Source of the DNA: an uncultured Clostridia bacterium
GTDB lineage: Bacteria > Bacillota > Clostridia > TANB77 > CAG-508
Direction: 5' to 3'
DNA: 64,000 nucleotides
Assembly (NCBI GenBank): GCA_934168305.1
Contig: CAKPNF010000001.1
Span: 1-64,000 of the forward strand
Shown here: positions 9,100 through 19,058 of the stretch, piece after piece
Numbering within the stretch: position 1 is the stretch's first letter
How the letters are laid out: each line of letters opens with the position of its first letter
The notes under the pieces: model-generated
What the model was told of the DNA's origin: nothing
Seen by the model: the letters and a program-made list of their open reading frames with translations, nothing else
Databases searched by the model: none
Translations under genes and position numbers: made by a program

Positions 9100-10956
9100 A
9101 TGAAAATAAAATCTAAAACACAGATGGTTGTACATATACACACAGGTAATTTAATAAAAAACAAAAATATGCAGAGAGGTATTACATTAGTAGCATTAGT
9201 TATAACAATTATAATATTATTAATATTAGCAGGGATAACAATATCACAATTAATAGGAAGTGGATTATTAAAAAAAGCAAGTCAATCAAAAGAAAAAACT
9301 GAATATGCAAATGCAAAAGAAATTGTTGAAATGCAAATAATGCAAGTATCGGTAGATTGCTATGGTAGCAATAAAGAGTTTAACATAAAAGAAATAGCCA
9401 ATAATATCAAAAAGGTAGAGAATATTACTATAGAAAAGTATTATAATGAAAAAACATCAAATATAAAAAATGGAGTAACAGAAAACCTTGTGAATTTGAA
9501 CGGTGTTGTTGTTTCAGTTAATGATTATAATAAATATAAATTTTTAATAGATAAAAATGGTAAAATAATAGGAGTGAGTATAAATCAAATAACAGATACA
9601 ACAAAAGAAGAAGAATTCAAAGATATAGATGATTTTGAAAAAGATATGTTTGGAGAAAAAATAAACAGTAGTAAAAATGAAGAAAAAGATATTTTAGTAC
9701 AATATACAGCAAGAGATGTGGAAAGCAGATTAAGACCATTAAAGTTAAATGACAAAACATCAAATAACATAAATGCTGATATAGTAAATGCCAAATATAA
9801 TAATAAAAGAAATGGAATAGTTTTTAATGGTAGTAATACATATGCAACTATAGATAGTAACACTATTAATCTATCTTATCCTACAACAATATCTACTGCA
9901 GTAAAATGGGAAAAGGGTTCAAATAATCTGCTTTTTATTGATGCAGAATCAAAAATAGCAATAGGAACATGGAACAATGAAATACTTTTAACAGTAGGAG
10001 ATAACTATTCATATAGTTATAGTTTATCAGAAAAATTCTTTGAAAATGAAATAAACTATATAACAGTTCAATACAACGGAAATAAAGATAATGTATTATA
10101 TGTAAATGGAGAAAAAATGAAAAAATCTTCTTATTATGGAAGTTGGGACAAAAGTGAAAGTGGAATATATATAGGGAGAAGAGCATCAGGAAGTTATTTT
10201 AAAGGTATAGTTTATGACTTTAGTATATATAATAGATTATTAACAGAAGAAGAAATAATTGGTAAATATAATAATGACAAAATGTTATATGAAAATAATA
10301 GTAATGTAGCAACGGAAACATCAGAAAATCTGGTATTAAGATATTCATGCAGTGAAGGCAATAATAACGAAGAAGAATATTTAGGTATTATAAAAGACAA
10401 GTTGAATAATAAATATAATATTACATTAGAGGATGTAAATTATAATAATACAAAAAATGGATTAATATTTAACGGAAATTCTTCATACGGTATATTAGAA
10501 GATGATTCATTAGAAATATCTTTTCCAAATACAATAACAATAGTAGCAAAAAGTAATAAATATGAAAATAATATATTATTTACTAATAAAAAATCAAAGA
10601 TAGGAATTGGATTATGGAAATCAAAATATATTATTTTGCAAAACGATAGTGATTCAGCGCCTTTTTATGATATTCAAAATAGTTTCAAAACTGATGATAT
10701 TAATTATATTACTGTAGTATATAAAAATGATGCAAGTGATAGTATTCTTTATTTGAATGGAAATAAAATAACAGAGTCTTTGAGAAGTGACGGGTGGGCC
10801 AAAAATGAAAAAGGCACTTATATTGGAAGAAGAAACAATGGAAGTTACTTTGATGGCACTTTATATAAAATAAAGATTTATAAAAAAGCCTTATCAGAAG
10901 ATGAAATCATAAAAGAATATCAAAAAGATAAAGAATATTATGAAAAAAATAATTAG
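9100..10956 (+). CDS. Prepilin-like N-terminus with two LamG-type domains
   Basis: 618 residues. A basic leader of about 26 residues ends in QRG, followed by the helix ITLVALVITIIILLILAGIT. This matches the type IV prepilin cleavage and methylation signal, though the usual Glu at +5 is replaced. An internal ATG codes for M24 just before QRG, but the ribosome site is clearer for 9100. After a pseudopilin-like part (residues 40-180) come two concanavalin-like LamG_3 domains, at about 195-390 and 415-605, each ending in a similar segment (YIGRRASGSYFKGIVYDF and YIGRRNNGSYFDGTLYKI). LamG domains often bind glycans or proteins. The likely role is a surface or pilus-tip binding protein. No pilus assembly genes are in the window. 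A promoter precedes it and a terminator follows. Confidence 0.8.
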   Translation: MKIKSKTQMVVHIHTGNLIKNKNMQRGITLVALVITIIILLILAGITISQLIGSGLLKKASQSKEKTEYANAKEIVEMQIMQVSVDCYGSNKEFNIKEIANNIKKVENITIEKYYNEKTSNIKNGVTENLVNLNGVVVSVNDYNKYKFLIDKNGKIIGVSINQITDTTKEEEFKDIDDFEKDMFGEKINSSKNEEKDILVQYTARDVESRLRPLKLNDKTSNNINADIVNAKYNNKRNGIVFNGSNTYATIDSNTINLSYPTTISTAVKWEKGSNNLLFIDAESKIAIGTWNNEILLTVGDNYSYSYSLSEKFFENEINYITVQYNGNKDNVLYVNGEKMKKSSYYGSWDKSESGIYIGRRASGSYFKGIVYDFSIYNRLLTEEEIIGKYNNDKMLYENNSNVATETSENLVLRYSCSEGNNNEEEYLGIIKDKLNNKYNITLEDVNYNNTKNGLIFNGNSSYGILEDDSLEISFPNTITIVAKSNKYENNILFTNKKSKIGIGLWKSKYIILQNDSDSAPFYDIQNSFKTDDINYITVVYKNDASDSILYLNGNKITESLRSDGWAKNEKGTYIGRRNNGSYFDGTLYKIKIYKKALSEDEIIKEYQKDKEYYEKNN

Positions 10957-10992
10957 AGGGATTATGGGGCCAGGACTCAAAATCCCTCTTTT
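10955..10992 (+). terminator. Terminator of the GGGGCCA-loop family
   Basis: AGAGGGATT pairs with AATCCCTCT, followed by TTTT. The loop holds GGGGCCA. The stop codon of the LamG gene lies within the 5' edge. Stem and loop resemble each arm of the large inverted repeat at 17370-17577, so the two belong to one repeat family. Confidence 0.8.
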
Positions 10993-11165
10993 GTGTGAAA
11001 TTTTTTAAATTATCAACTTTTTTACTTACTAAACGGTAACCTTTTTTCTAAAAATCTACTAGAAATTGGCCATGAAATATTGTAAAAAAGGCATTTTTAT
11101 AATATAATAAAAATGTATATAAAAGAGAAAAATATAAAACAATTATTTAATTAGGAGGAAATAAA

Positions 11166-12884
11166 TTGAAAAGTTTTAAACGTACTATTGCAGAATTAAT
11201 AAATAAAGCTACAAATATAGCTGTAAAAGAATTAGAAACATATATAGAAACACCAAAAGATACAAAAAATGGAGATTACTCTTTCCCTTGCTTTAGATTG
11301 GCAAAAGAATTAAAAAAAGCACCACAAATTATAGCAAGCGAAATAAAAGAAAAACTGGAAAAAGAAATAGAAGAAAATAAAGAAATTGATAAGATAGATG
11401 TTGTTGGAGGATACTTAAACTTTTTTGTAAATAAAAGTACTATAGCTCAAGAAGTTTTAGAAGAAGTATCAAAAACACAAGAATATGGAAAATCAGAAAT
11501 AGGAAAAGGAAAAAACATAGTAATAGATTATTCTGCACCTAATATAGCAAAAACATTTCATATAGGACATTTACGTTCAACAGTTATAGGGGGAGCATTA
11601 TATAATATATATAAATATTTAGGATATAATGTAACAGGAATAAACCATTTAGGAGACTATGGAACACAATTTGGAAAATTAATAGAAGGTTATAAATTAT
11701 GGGGAGAAGAATATAACATTGAAGAAGACCCTATAAATGAATTAACAAAAATATATATTAGAATCAATGAAGCATGTAAACAAGATGAAAAAATACTAGA
11801 AAATTGTAGAAGTAATTTTAAAAAATTAGAAGATGGAGATACATACTGTGTAGAAATTTGGAAAAAATTTAGAGAATTAAGTCTAAAAGAATTCCAGAAA
11901 GTATACGATTTATTAGGAAGTAAATTTGATTCATGGAATGGAGAATCATTTTATTTAGATAAAATGCCTGAAATAATAGATATATTAGATAAATCAGGAA
12001 AATTGATTGAATCACAAGGAGCTAAAATAGTAGATTTAGAAGATAAAGGAATAAATACACCATGTATAATAGAAAAATCAAATGGTTCCACAACATATGC
12101 AACAAGAGACTTAGCAGCCATAATGTATAGAGCAAGAACATATGATTTTGATAAAGCACTATATGTAACATCATATGAACAAACGTTACATTTCAAGCAA
12201 ATATTTGAAGTAGCAAAATTTTTAGGGTTAGATGAAAAATACACGAGAGGTTTAGAACATGTATCATTTGGAATGGTATTATTACCAACAGGGAAAATGT
12301 CAACAAGAGAAGGAAATGTTGTAAAACTAGAAGAATTACTAAATGAAGCAATATCAAGAGCTAAAAAAATAATAGAACAAAAAAATCCAGGATTAGAGAA
12401 TAAAGAAGAAGTTGCAAAAAAAGTTGGTATTGGAGCAGTAATATTTAATGATTTATCAGGTTCAAGAATAAAAGATGAAATATTTGACTGGGATACAATA
12501 TTAAACTTCCAAGGAGAGACAGGACCATATATACAATATACATATGTAAGAACAAAAAGTGTATTAGAAAAAGCTGGATATACACCAAAATTTGAAAATA
12601 TAAAAATAGAAAAGTTACTAGATGAATATTCTCTACAAGTTTTGAAATTAATTTATAGTTTTGAAGATATATTAATTCAAGTTACAGAAAAAAATGAACC
12701 ATCAATACTATCTAGATACTTAATAGACTTATCAAAAGCATATAGTAGCTTCTATAATGAAAATAAAATAATTGATGAAGATAAAGATGTTCAAAATGCA
12801 CGTGTATATTTAACATATGCAACTGGAAAAGTCTTAAAACAAGGGGCAGAACTATTAGGAATGCAAATGCCTGAGAAGATGTAA
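11166..12884 (+). CDS. argS: Arginyl-tRNA synthetase
   Basis: 572 residues, normal for the class I enzyme that charges tRNA-Arg. The N-terminal Add-1 domain covers about 1-110. The HIGH motif is FHIGH at about 130-134 (context APNIAKTFHIGHLRST). The KMSKS loop appears as GKMSTREGN near 375-383. A DALR-type anticodon domain covers about 455-572, ending in GAELLGMQMPEKM, typical of the family. The start is TTG at 11166, supported by TAGGAGGAAATAAA immediately upstream; no in-frame ATG fits better. No T-box was seen before it. It carries no CGG codon, like every other recognisable intact gene here. Confidence 0.97.
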   Translation: MKSFKRTIAELINKATNIAVKELETYIETPKDTKNGDYSFPCFRLAKELKKAPQIIASEIKEKLEKEIEENKEIDKIDVVGGYLNFFVNKSTIAQEVLEEVSKTQEYGKSEIGKGKNIVIDYSAPNIAKTFHIGHLRSTVIGGALYNIYKYLGYNVTGINHLGDYGTQFGKLIEGYKLWGEEYNIEEDPINELTKIYIRINEACKQDEKILENCRSNFKKLEDGDTYCVEIWKKFRELSLKEFQKVYDLLGSKFDSWNGESFYLDKMPEIIDILDKSGKLIESQGAKIVDLEDKGINTPCIIEKSNGSTTYATRDLAAIMYRARTYDFDKALYVTSYEQTLHFKQIFEVAKFLGLDEKYTRGLEHVSFGMVLLPTGKMSTREGNVVKLEELLNEAISRAKKIIEQKNPGLENKEEVAKKVGIGAVIFNDLSGSRIKDEIFDWDTILNFQGETGPYIQYTYVRTKSVLEKAGYTPKFENIKIEKLLDEYSLQVLKLIYSFEDILIQVTEKNEPSILSRYLIDLSKAYSSFYNENKIIDEDKDVQNARVYLTYATGKVLKQGAELLGMQMPEKM

Positions 12885-12908
12885 CACACAAGAAAAATAG
12901 GGGGTTAT

Positions 12909-13466
12909 ATGAATAATAGCGAGAGTTTAATTTATGAAGACAAAATTACAGAAAAACAAAAAATTATAGTATACTTTTTTATATATGCATTTTTAGGATG
13001 GGTATTAGAAACGGTATTTTGTCTAGTAACATTAGGGACATTTTCAAAAAGGGGCTTTTTATATGGTCCATTATGTCCTATGTATGGATTTGCCGCAGTA
13101 GGAATGATACAATTGTTAAAAAATATAAAGACAAATACAATAGGTAAATTTTTAATATGTATGATAGCTTTTACTGCATTTGAATATATTGTTGCAGTTG
13201 TATTAGAAAGCTTATTTGGATTGAGATGGTGGGATTACTCAAATGAAGTGTTGAATTTTCAAGGAAGAATAAGTTTACCATATTCTGTTGCTTGGGGAAT
13301 AGTAGGAGTAATATTTGTAGAAAAAATTCATCCGTATGTGAAAAGACAATTAGAAAAAATTGAAAAAATAATTTCAGATAAAATATTAGTTATTTTATTA
13401 TATATTTCAATAGTAATAATTATTGTTGATTTTGTAGCTTCAATAGTAAAATATATTAATATATAA
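12909..13466 (+). CDS. Putative ABC-transporter type IV family membrane protein
   Basis: 185 residues with four or five membrane helices. It matches the CmpB/PF06541 pattern: FLGWVLETVFCLVTLGTFSKRGFLYGPLCPMYG near the N-terminus, then LESLFGLRWWDYS and FQGRISLPYSVAWG. Despite the family name, its transport role is unproven. Start at 12909 follows AGGGGGTTAT. It begins 24 bases after argS and may be read with it; a hairpin terminator follows. Confidence 0.8.
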   Translation: MNNSESLIYEDKITEKQKIIVYFFIYAFLGWVLETVFCLVTLGTFSKRGFLYGPLCPMYGFAAVGMIQLLKNIKTNTIGKFLICMIAFTAFEYIVAVVLESLFGLRWWDYSNEVLNFQGRISLPYSVAWGIVGVIFVEKIHPYVKRQLEKIEKIISDKILVILLYISIVIIIVDFVASIVKYINI

Positions 13467-13470
13467 TTTA

Positions 13471-13500
13471 AATCAGAGTCTAATTTTAGTCTCTGATTGT
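13471..13500 (+). terminator. Short hairpin after the PF06541 gene
   Basis: AATCAGAG at 13471-13478 pairs with CTCTGATT at 13491-13498; the T run is weak. It separates this gene from tRNA-Thr. Confidence 0.5.
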
Positions 13501-13505
13501 AATAT

Positions 13506-13581
13506 GCCAATATAGCTCAGTTGGTAGAGCAACGGATTCGTAACCCGGAGGTCGGCAGTTCGATTCTGCCTGTTGGCACCA
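13506..13581 (+). tRNA. tRNA-Thr (anticodon CGT), irregular anticodon stem
   Basis: Acceptor GCCAATA pairs with TGTTGGC, discriminator A and CCA encoded. The D stem is GCTC/GAGC and the T arm GGCAG-TTCGATT-CTGCC. The loop TTCGTAA gives anticodon CGT, which reads ACG. The anticodon stem ACGGA/CCCGG has only three Watson-Crick pairs; A31-C39 and A27-G43 are mismatched. The tRNA may still work, but the loop-closing mismatch is unusual. Length 76 bases. Confidence 0.88.
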
Positions 13582-13619
13582 TTAAATATATTCAATAATA
13601 TGGGAAAGTAGGAAAAATT

Positions 13620-14525
13620 ATGGGATTTTTTGATAAATTAAAAACAGGATTAAACAAAACAAAAACATCATTTGATGAAAAAATAAACAATGTATTTAGT
13701 AATTTTAGAAAAGTAGATGAAGACTTTTTAGATGAACTAGAAGAAGTCTTAATAATGTCAGATATAGGAATGGATACATCAATAAAAATAATATCAAATT
13801 TAAGAGAAAGAATGAAAAAAGAAAAAATACAAGATGAAGAAGATGTAAAACAAGCATTAAGAGAAGAAATGCAAAAAATACTTGATATAACAGACATAAG
13901 TTTACACTTAAACACAAAACCATCAGTAATTCTTGTTGTAGGTGTAAATGGAGTAGGAAAAACAACATCAATAGGAAAGATGGCAAATAGATTAGCAAAA
14001 GATGGAAAGAAAGTAGTAGTTGCAGCAGCAGACACATTTAGAGCAGCAGCAGTTGAACAACTAGAAATATGGTCAAAAAGAGCAGGAGCAGACATAGTAA
14101 AAAGAGAAGAAGGAGTAGACCCTGCATCAGTTGTATTTGATGCAATCAAAAAAATAAAAGAAAATGGAGCAGATATATTAATTGTAGATACAGCAGGAAG
14201 ATTACATAATAAGAAATACTTAATGGATGAATTAAACAAGATACAAAAAGTAATAAATAAGGAAATGCCTGATTCAGACAAAGAAGTATTACTTGTAATA
14301 GATGGAACAACAGGACAAAATGCAATATCACAAGTAAAAGCATTTAAACAAGAAACAGACATAACAGGAATTGTACTTACAAAATTAGACGGAACAGCCA
14401 AAGGTGGAGTAGTAATAGGAATAGTTGAAGAAAATAAAATTCCAGTAAAATTCATTGGCGTTGGAGAGCAAATAGATGACATGGAAATATTTAATTCAGA
14501 AGATTTTGTAAAAGCAATAATTTAA
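13620..14525 (+). CDS. ftsY: Signal recognition particle receptor FtsY
   Basis: 301 residues, without the long acidic N-terminal A domain of enteric FtsY, as is usual in Firmicutes. The N domain is about 1-95. The SRP GTPase motifs are G1 GVNGVGKTT near 108-116, DTFRAAAVEQL, DTAGRLHNKKYLMDEL and TKLDGTAKGG, and it ends VGEQIDDMEIFNSEDFV. FtsY docks ribosome-nascent chain-SRP complexes at the membrane. Start at 13620 follows AGTAGGAAAAATT. It starts 38 bases after tRNA-Thr. Confidence 0.97.
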   Translation: MGFFDKLKTGLNKTKTSFDEKINNVFSNFRKVDEDFLDELEEVLIMSDIGMDTSIKIISNLRERMKKEKIQDEEDVKQALREEMQKILDITDISLHLNTKPSVILVVGVNGVGKTTSIGKMANRLAKDGKKVVVAAADTFRAAAVEQLEIWSKRAGADIVKREEGVDPASVVFDAIKKIKENGADILIVDTAGRLHNKKYLMDELNKIQKVINKEMPDSDKEVLLVIDGTTGQNAISQVKAFKQETDITGIVLTKLDGTAKGGVVIGIVEENKIPVKFIGVGEQIDDMEIFNSEDFVKAII

Positions 14526-14583
14526 TATATTGGATGAGTTACTTTGGAATGAATTTTGATACCAAAGTAAAAGGAGGTAGAAA

Positions 14584-17370
14584 TTGGAAAAGAATAAAAG
14601 TAAAAAAAGGATGATTATAGTATTATTATTTGTAATAGTATTTGCAATAGGAACATACATAAGTTTAAGAGGAACATATTTACAATACAAAGAATTAGGA
14701 GAAAATTATGTACAAGCATTTTTTACTAATTTAAGTTACAAATATATAATATTTGGAATAAATTTTATAATATTATATATATTAATATATTTTACAAATA
14801 AGGGAATAAAAAAGGGTTTAAAGCCATTTTTTGAAAAGGAAAACAAAGAAATGCCAAAGCTATTAAACAAGTCAATAGCATTCGTAGCATCAATTATTGT
14901 AAGTACATTTATGTCTAATATATTAATGAAAAAAATTTTATTATGCTCAAGTAATGCATCATTTGGAGTAACAGACCCTATTTTTGGTTTTGATATAGCA
15001 TTTTATATGTTTCAAAAACCACTAATAGAGACATTGCTCATATATTTAATAGGAATAATTATTGGATTAACAATTTATATGGTAATATATTACGTTATAA
15101 TATTCAATAAGTGTTTTGATGGTGTAGATGGAAAAATGTTAAGAAACAGCTTATTAGTAAAAAGATTATTGAGAAATATTGCATTAATTATAATTTGCAT
15201 TGCGTTATACAATGCTTTGGGAACAACAAATATATCACTTAATAAAATGTTGACAATAAAAAATGAAACAAAATCTTCTGAAAATATTGAAGTCATAGGT
15301 GCAGGATATACAGATAGTACAATTCAAAGATGGGGATATTTAATATTTTCATTAGTTATAATTATAGCAGCATTAAGAGCAATTAAAGCATTTAAAAATA
15401 ACAATATATCAAAAGTAATAAAAAATTTAATTATAATTCCAGGATATTTAGTAGCAATGTTTTTGGTAATTATAGTATTCAATTTGATTTTTGTAAATTC
15501 AAATAAATTAGATAAAGAAAAAACATATTTAGACAACAATATAAAATATACAAGAAGTGCTTATAATATAGATATAGAAGAAGAAAATTTAGAAAATACA
15601 GGAACAATTACACAAACAGAAGTTAATGAAAATGATGAAGTAATAAACAATATCAAAATGATAAATAGTGATGTAGTTTTAAAAAATTTAGATTATAATC
15701 AAACTGGAACAGGATATTATTCTTATAGAAATGCCAATATAGCAAAATATAAAATATCAGGAGAAAACAAATTAGTATATATATCTTCTAGAGAAATAAC
15801 TAATTCTGGAAGAACATACAATAACAAAACATATGAATACACACATGGAAGAGGTCAAATTGTTGTTGATGGTACATCTAATACAGAAACAGGTGGAATA
15901 AACTATATTCAAAAAGATATATCTGGAAAAGATGAACAAATAGGAACAACTAGACAAGAAATATATTTTGGATTAGAAACAAACGATACAATAGCCACAA
16001 ATACAAAAAATAAACAAGAATATGATTACACAGATGAAGACGGGTTAGAACATACGTCAACATATAGTGGTAATGCAGGATTGCAACTTGGATTTATAGA
16101 TAGACTAATATTAGGAATAAAAACAGGAGATTTAAAACTTGCATTTTCATCTGAAGTAACAGAGGATAGCAAGATATTAATAAATAGAAATATCATAAAA
16201 AGAGCAAAAGAAGCAATGCCATATCTAATATATGATGAAGAACCATATACAGTTGTAACAGGAGAAGGAAAAATCGTATGGGTAATAGACGCATACACTG
16301 TTTCAAGTGAATATCCATATTCACAATATACAACAATTGAACACGATGGCATAAAAGAAAAAATTAACTATATAAGAAATTCAGTAAAAGTAATCATTGA
16401 TGCATATGATGGAACAATGAAGTTTTACGTAACAGATAAAACAGATCCAATTGCTATGGCATATAGAAATATATATACAACATTATTTGAAGATATAAAT
16501 TCAGAAATACCACAAGATATATCAGAACATTTTGTCTATCCAAAATATTTATATAATGTACAAGCAAAATTATTAAAAATATATCATAGTGTAAAAGCGG
16601 ATATATTGTATAGAAAAGACGATTTATGGGATTTTGCAAAATATAACAATACAATAGTAACAAAATCTTCTGGTACTGTACTACAACCATATTATACAAT
16701 GATTAATTTAAACGAAGAAAGTGAAATTGGATTAATACAAATATATACACCTGATTCAAAACAAAACTTAATCTCTTACTTAGTTGGCACAACAGAAGGA
16801 AATACAAATAAATTAAAGTTATACAAATTTACACAAGATAGCAACATTTTAGGACCAATGCAATTAGATAACCAGATAGAACAAGACGAATTGATTTCTT
16901 CAGAAATTAAGGCATTAAATACAACAGGAACAAAAGTTACAAAAGATATGGTAGTCGTTCCTGTAAATAATACATTACTATATGTGGAATCAATTTGCCA
17001 AACAATGTTGAACGAAGAATCAAAAATACCAATGCTTAAAAAGGTGGTAGTAGCTTCGGGAAATAAAGTTGCGATTGGCGATAATCTAAATGTGGCATTA
17101 AAAAATTTACTTTCAAAAGACGCATCTAATATTGAAGTTGAAAATACTGATGATATTGATGGATTAATTGAAGCGATTGTTAAGGCTAATAAAAATTTAT
17201 CTGAGTCTACTAATAATAAAGATTGGGAACTTATGGGATCTGATATTAAGAAGTTACAGAGTTTAATTGATTCTTTGGAAGCAGAAAAAGTAAAAGAAGA
17301 TAAGAAAAAAGCTGAGAATAAAAATGAAGTTAATGAAGTAAATAATGTAATAGAAAATATAGTAGAATAA
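14584..17370 (+). CDS. UPF0182 family large membrane protein
   Basis: 928 residues. Seven or so membrane helices in the first 310 residues are followed by a large extracytoplasmic part. It contains family-typical stretches: ASFGVTDPIFGFDIAFYMFQKP in the membrane part, then DIKYTRSAYN-like, EPYTVVTGEGKIVWVIDAYT, and MAYRNIYTTLFED with SEHFVYPKYLYNVQ. The C-terminus is a Glu/Lys-rich coiled coil. The function of UPF0182 proteins is unknown. The start is TTG at 14584, supported by AAAGGAGGTAGAAA upstream. It ends inside the left edge of the inverted repeat at 17370. Confidence 0.88.
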   Translation: MEKNKSKKRMIIVLLFVIVFAIGTYISLRGTYLQYKELGENYVQAFFTNLSYKYIIFGINFIILYILIYFTNKGIKKGLKPFFEKENKEMPKLLNKSIAFVASIIVSTFMSNILMKKILLCSSNASFGVTDPIFGFDIAFYMFQKPLIETLLIYLIGIIIGLTIYMVIYYVIIFNKCFDGVDGKMLRNSLLVKRLLRNIALIIICIALYNALGTTNISLNKMLTIKNETKSSENIEVIGAGYTDSTIQRWGYLIFSLVIIIAALRAIKAFKNNNISKVIKNLIIIPGYLVAMFLVIIVFNLIFVNSNKLDKEKTYLDNNIKYTRSAYNIDIEEENLENTGTITQTEVNENDEVINNIKMINSDVVLKNLDYNQTGTGYYSYRNANIAKYKISGENKLVYISSREITNSGRTYNNKTYEYTHGRGQIVVDGTSNTETGGINYIQKDISGKDEQIGTTRQEIYFGLETNDTIATNTKNKQEYDYTDEDGLEHTSTYSGNAGLQLGFIDRLILGIKTGDLKLAFSSEVTEDSKILINRNIIKRAKEAMPYLIYDEEPYTVVTGEGKIVWVIDAYTVSSEYPYSQYTTIEHDGIKEKINYIRNSVKVIIDAYDGTMKFYVTDKTDPIAMAYRNIYTTLFEDINSEIPQDISEHFVYPKYLYNVQAKLLKIYHSVKADILYRKDDLWDFAKYNNTIVTKSSGTVLQPYYTMINLNEESEIGLIQIYTPDSKQNLISYLVGTTEGNTNKLKLYKFTQDSNILGPMQLDNQIEQDELISSEIKALNTTGTKVTKDMVVVPVNNTLLYVESICQTMLNEESKIPMLKKVVVASGNKVAIGDNLNVALKNLLSKDASNIEVENTDDIDGLIEAIVKANKNLSESTNNKDWELMGSDIKKLQSLIDSLEAEKVKEDKKKAENKNEVNEVNNVIENIVE

Positions 17371-17577
17371 AAAAGGGATTAAGGGGCCACCACACCAAAT
17401 CCCTCTTTTTTTTCTTATAAATTAAATTGTAATTATTATATATTAATATTTTCAGAAAAAAATGCTGCTTTGGGTCTTCTATGGGGACTTTTTCTTTAAA
17501 TATTAATATATAATAATTACTTATAAAATTTAAAATAAAAAGAGGGATTTGGTGTGGTGGCCCCTTAATCCCTTTTT
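17370..17577. repeat. 208-bp palindromic element with perfect 41-bp inverted arms
   Basis: The arms 17370-17410 and 17537-17577 are exact inverted copies. Each arm is itself a hairpin (AGGGATT...AATCCCT with GGGGCCA in the loop) ending in a T run, so it can terminate transcription both ways. Inside lies a second inverted pair of about 23 bases, rich in TA (GTAATTATTATATATT...). A central single-copy segment contains GGGTCTTCTATGGGGAC. The element sits exactly between the convergent UPF0182 and tyrS genes; the right arm overlaps the tyrS stop codon. It could be a MITE-like mobile element or a terminator pair produced by duplication. Confidence 0.85.
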
Positions 17578-18787
17578 AAACTAATTTATAAAATACTTTT
17601 TTACCTTTTTTCAAAATAGCATATCCATCTTTAAAATCAACATCTGAAAGAACATAATTTACATCAGAAATTTTATTATCATTTAAAGAAATACCACCTT
17701 GATTAATCAAAGTTCTAGCTTGTCCTTTAGAAGGAGCAATACCAGTTAGAATAATAGCATCTAAGATTGAAATATTTTTATCAGTTAATTCAACAGTAGG
17801 CATATTATCTAAATTACCAGAACCATTAAATAGAGCATTAGATGCTTCTTCAGCTTTTTTTGCTTCTTCTTCACCATGAACTAATTTTGTTATTTCAAAT
17901 GCAGCTATTTTTTTAGCTTCATTAATTTGTTCATCTTTTAAAGAAGCAAGTTCTTTTATTTTATCCATAGGTAGGAATGTTAATAATTTTAAAACATTTT
18001 CAACACTTTCATCTTCAATGTTTCTCCAATATTGATAAAATTCATATGGTGAAGTTTTTTCAGGGTCTAGCCATAAAGCACCTTTTTCAGTTTTACCCAT
18101 TTTTTTACCTTCTTTTGTTGTAAGAAGTTTAAATGTTAAACCATAAGAATCATCTTTTCCAATTCTTCTAATTAAATCAACACCACCAAGAATGTTAGAC
18201 CATTGGTCGTTTCCACCCATTTCTAATTTACATCCATATGTTTCATATAAATGTAAAAAGTCATAAGATTGCATAAGCATATAGCTCATTTCAAAAAATG
18301 TTAAACCTGTTTCCATTCTTTGTTTGTAACATTCAGCTGCAAGCATCTTGTTAACAGAAAATAAACTACCGATTTCTCTCATAAAATCGACAAATTTTAA
18401 ATCTAAAAGCCAGTCTGCATTATTTACTATAATTGCAGCATTTTCACCCTCAAAACTTATAAATTTTTCAATTTGTTTTTTTATACATTCAACATTATGG
18501 TTAATTGTCTCTCTTGACATCATTTTTCTCATATCAGTTTTTCCTGATGGGTCACCTATTGTAGCAGTTCCACCACCAACTAATATGATAGGTTTATGTC
18601 CTTGTTTTTGCATATGACTTGCAACCATTAAAGAAACAAAGTGTCCAACATGAAGACTGTCTGCTGTTGGGTCAATTCCAATATAAAAAGGAACACACTC
18701 TTTTCCAAAAAGTTCTTTTATCTCTTGAGGATGAGTCATTTGTTCAATATATCCTCTTTCTTCTAATACATCAAATACATTTGTCAT
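17576..18787 (-). CDS. tyrS: Tyrosyl-tRNA synthetase
   Basis: 403 residues. Class I enzyme that charges tRNA-Tyr. It has [13 protein letters not shown] (HIGH motif as HVGH, residues 46-49), the tyrosine-binding region with MLMQSYDF and GGNDQWSN, a KMSKS loop as KMGKTEKG near 231, and an RNA-binding S4 domain at about 340-403. KMGKT is found in the TyrZ-like branch (inference from memory of the family). The minus-strand ribosome site AAAGAAAGGAATG lies before ATG. No T-box is visible upstream, where the space is short. Confidence 0.97.
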   Translation of the reverse strand: MTNVFDVLEERGYIEQMTHPQEIKELFGKECVPFYIGIDPTADSLHVGHFVSLMVASHMQKQGHKPIILVGGGTATIGDPSGKTDMRKMMSRETINHNVECIKKQIEKFISFEGENAAIIVNNADWLLDLKFVDFMREIGSLFSVNKMLAAECYKQRMETGLTFFEMSYMLMQSYDFLHLYETYGCKLEMGGNDQWSNILGGVDLIRRIGKDDSYGLTFKLLTTKEGKKMGKTEKGALWLDPEKTSPYEFYQYWRNIEDESVENVLKLLTFLPMDKIKELASLKDEQINEAKKIAAFEITKLVHGEEEAKKAEEASNALFNGSGNLDNMPTVELTDKNISILDAIILTGIAPSKGQARTLINQGGISLNDNKISDVNYVLSDVDFKDGYAILKKGKKVFYKLV

Positions 18788-18818
18788 TAAAAAATCATTC
18801 CTTTCTTTTTAATAAAAA

Positions 18819-19058
18819 TTAAAGTTTTATATTATTTTTTCCGATATTTAAGTCAGTATAGTTTAAATATCTATTAATATTTTTTACGCTTATTCCAGTT
18901 TGGTTAGATAAAAAATCTAAATTGTTATTTAATCCATTTTCATCAATGTATGATTTAAATGTTTCAAACTCTAATGTATCCTTAGGTTTACATTTAGGGC
19001 AAACATCATCATTTGATATATAAAAATTTCCACATCTACTACATTTATTAAATTCCAT
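18819..19058 (-). CDS. Zinc-ribbon protein resembling the YvyF flagellar-region family
   Basis: 79 residues from the chosen start. CSRCG and CPKC near the N-terminus (about residues 5-21) form a zinc ribbon. A helix-turn-helix-like part follows (LDFLSNQTGISVKNINRYLNYTDL). This order matches the TIGR03826/YvyF-type proteins found near flgM. A longer in-frame reading exists up to 19238, but the strong site TAGGAGGAATTATT precedes the methionine at 19056-19058, and the extra N-terminus would be meaningless hydrophobic sequence. No flagellar genes are near, so the role is open. It lies upstream of tyrS on the same strand. Confidence 0.75.
   Translation of the reverse strand: MEFNKCSRCGNFYISNDDVCPKCKPKDTLEFETFKSYIDENGLNNNLDFLSNQTGISVKNINRYLNYTDLNIGKNNIKL

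Noticed and set aside
18059..18822. Plus-strand frames opposite tyrS
   Set aside because: They are shadows of the tyrS reading frame without start signals or similarity.
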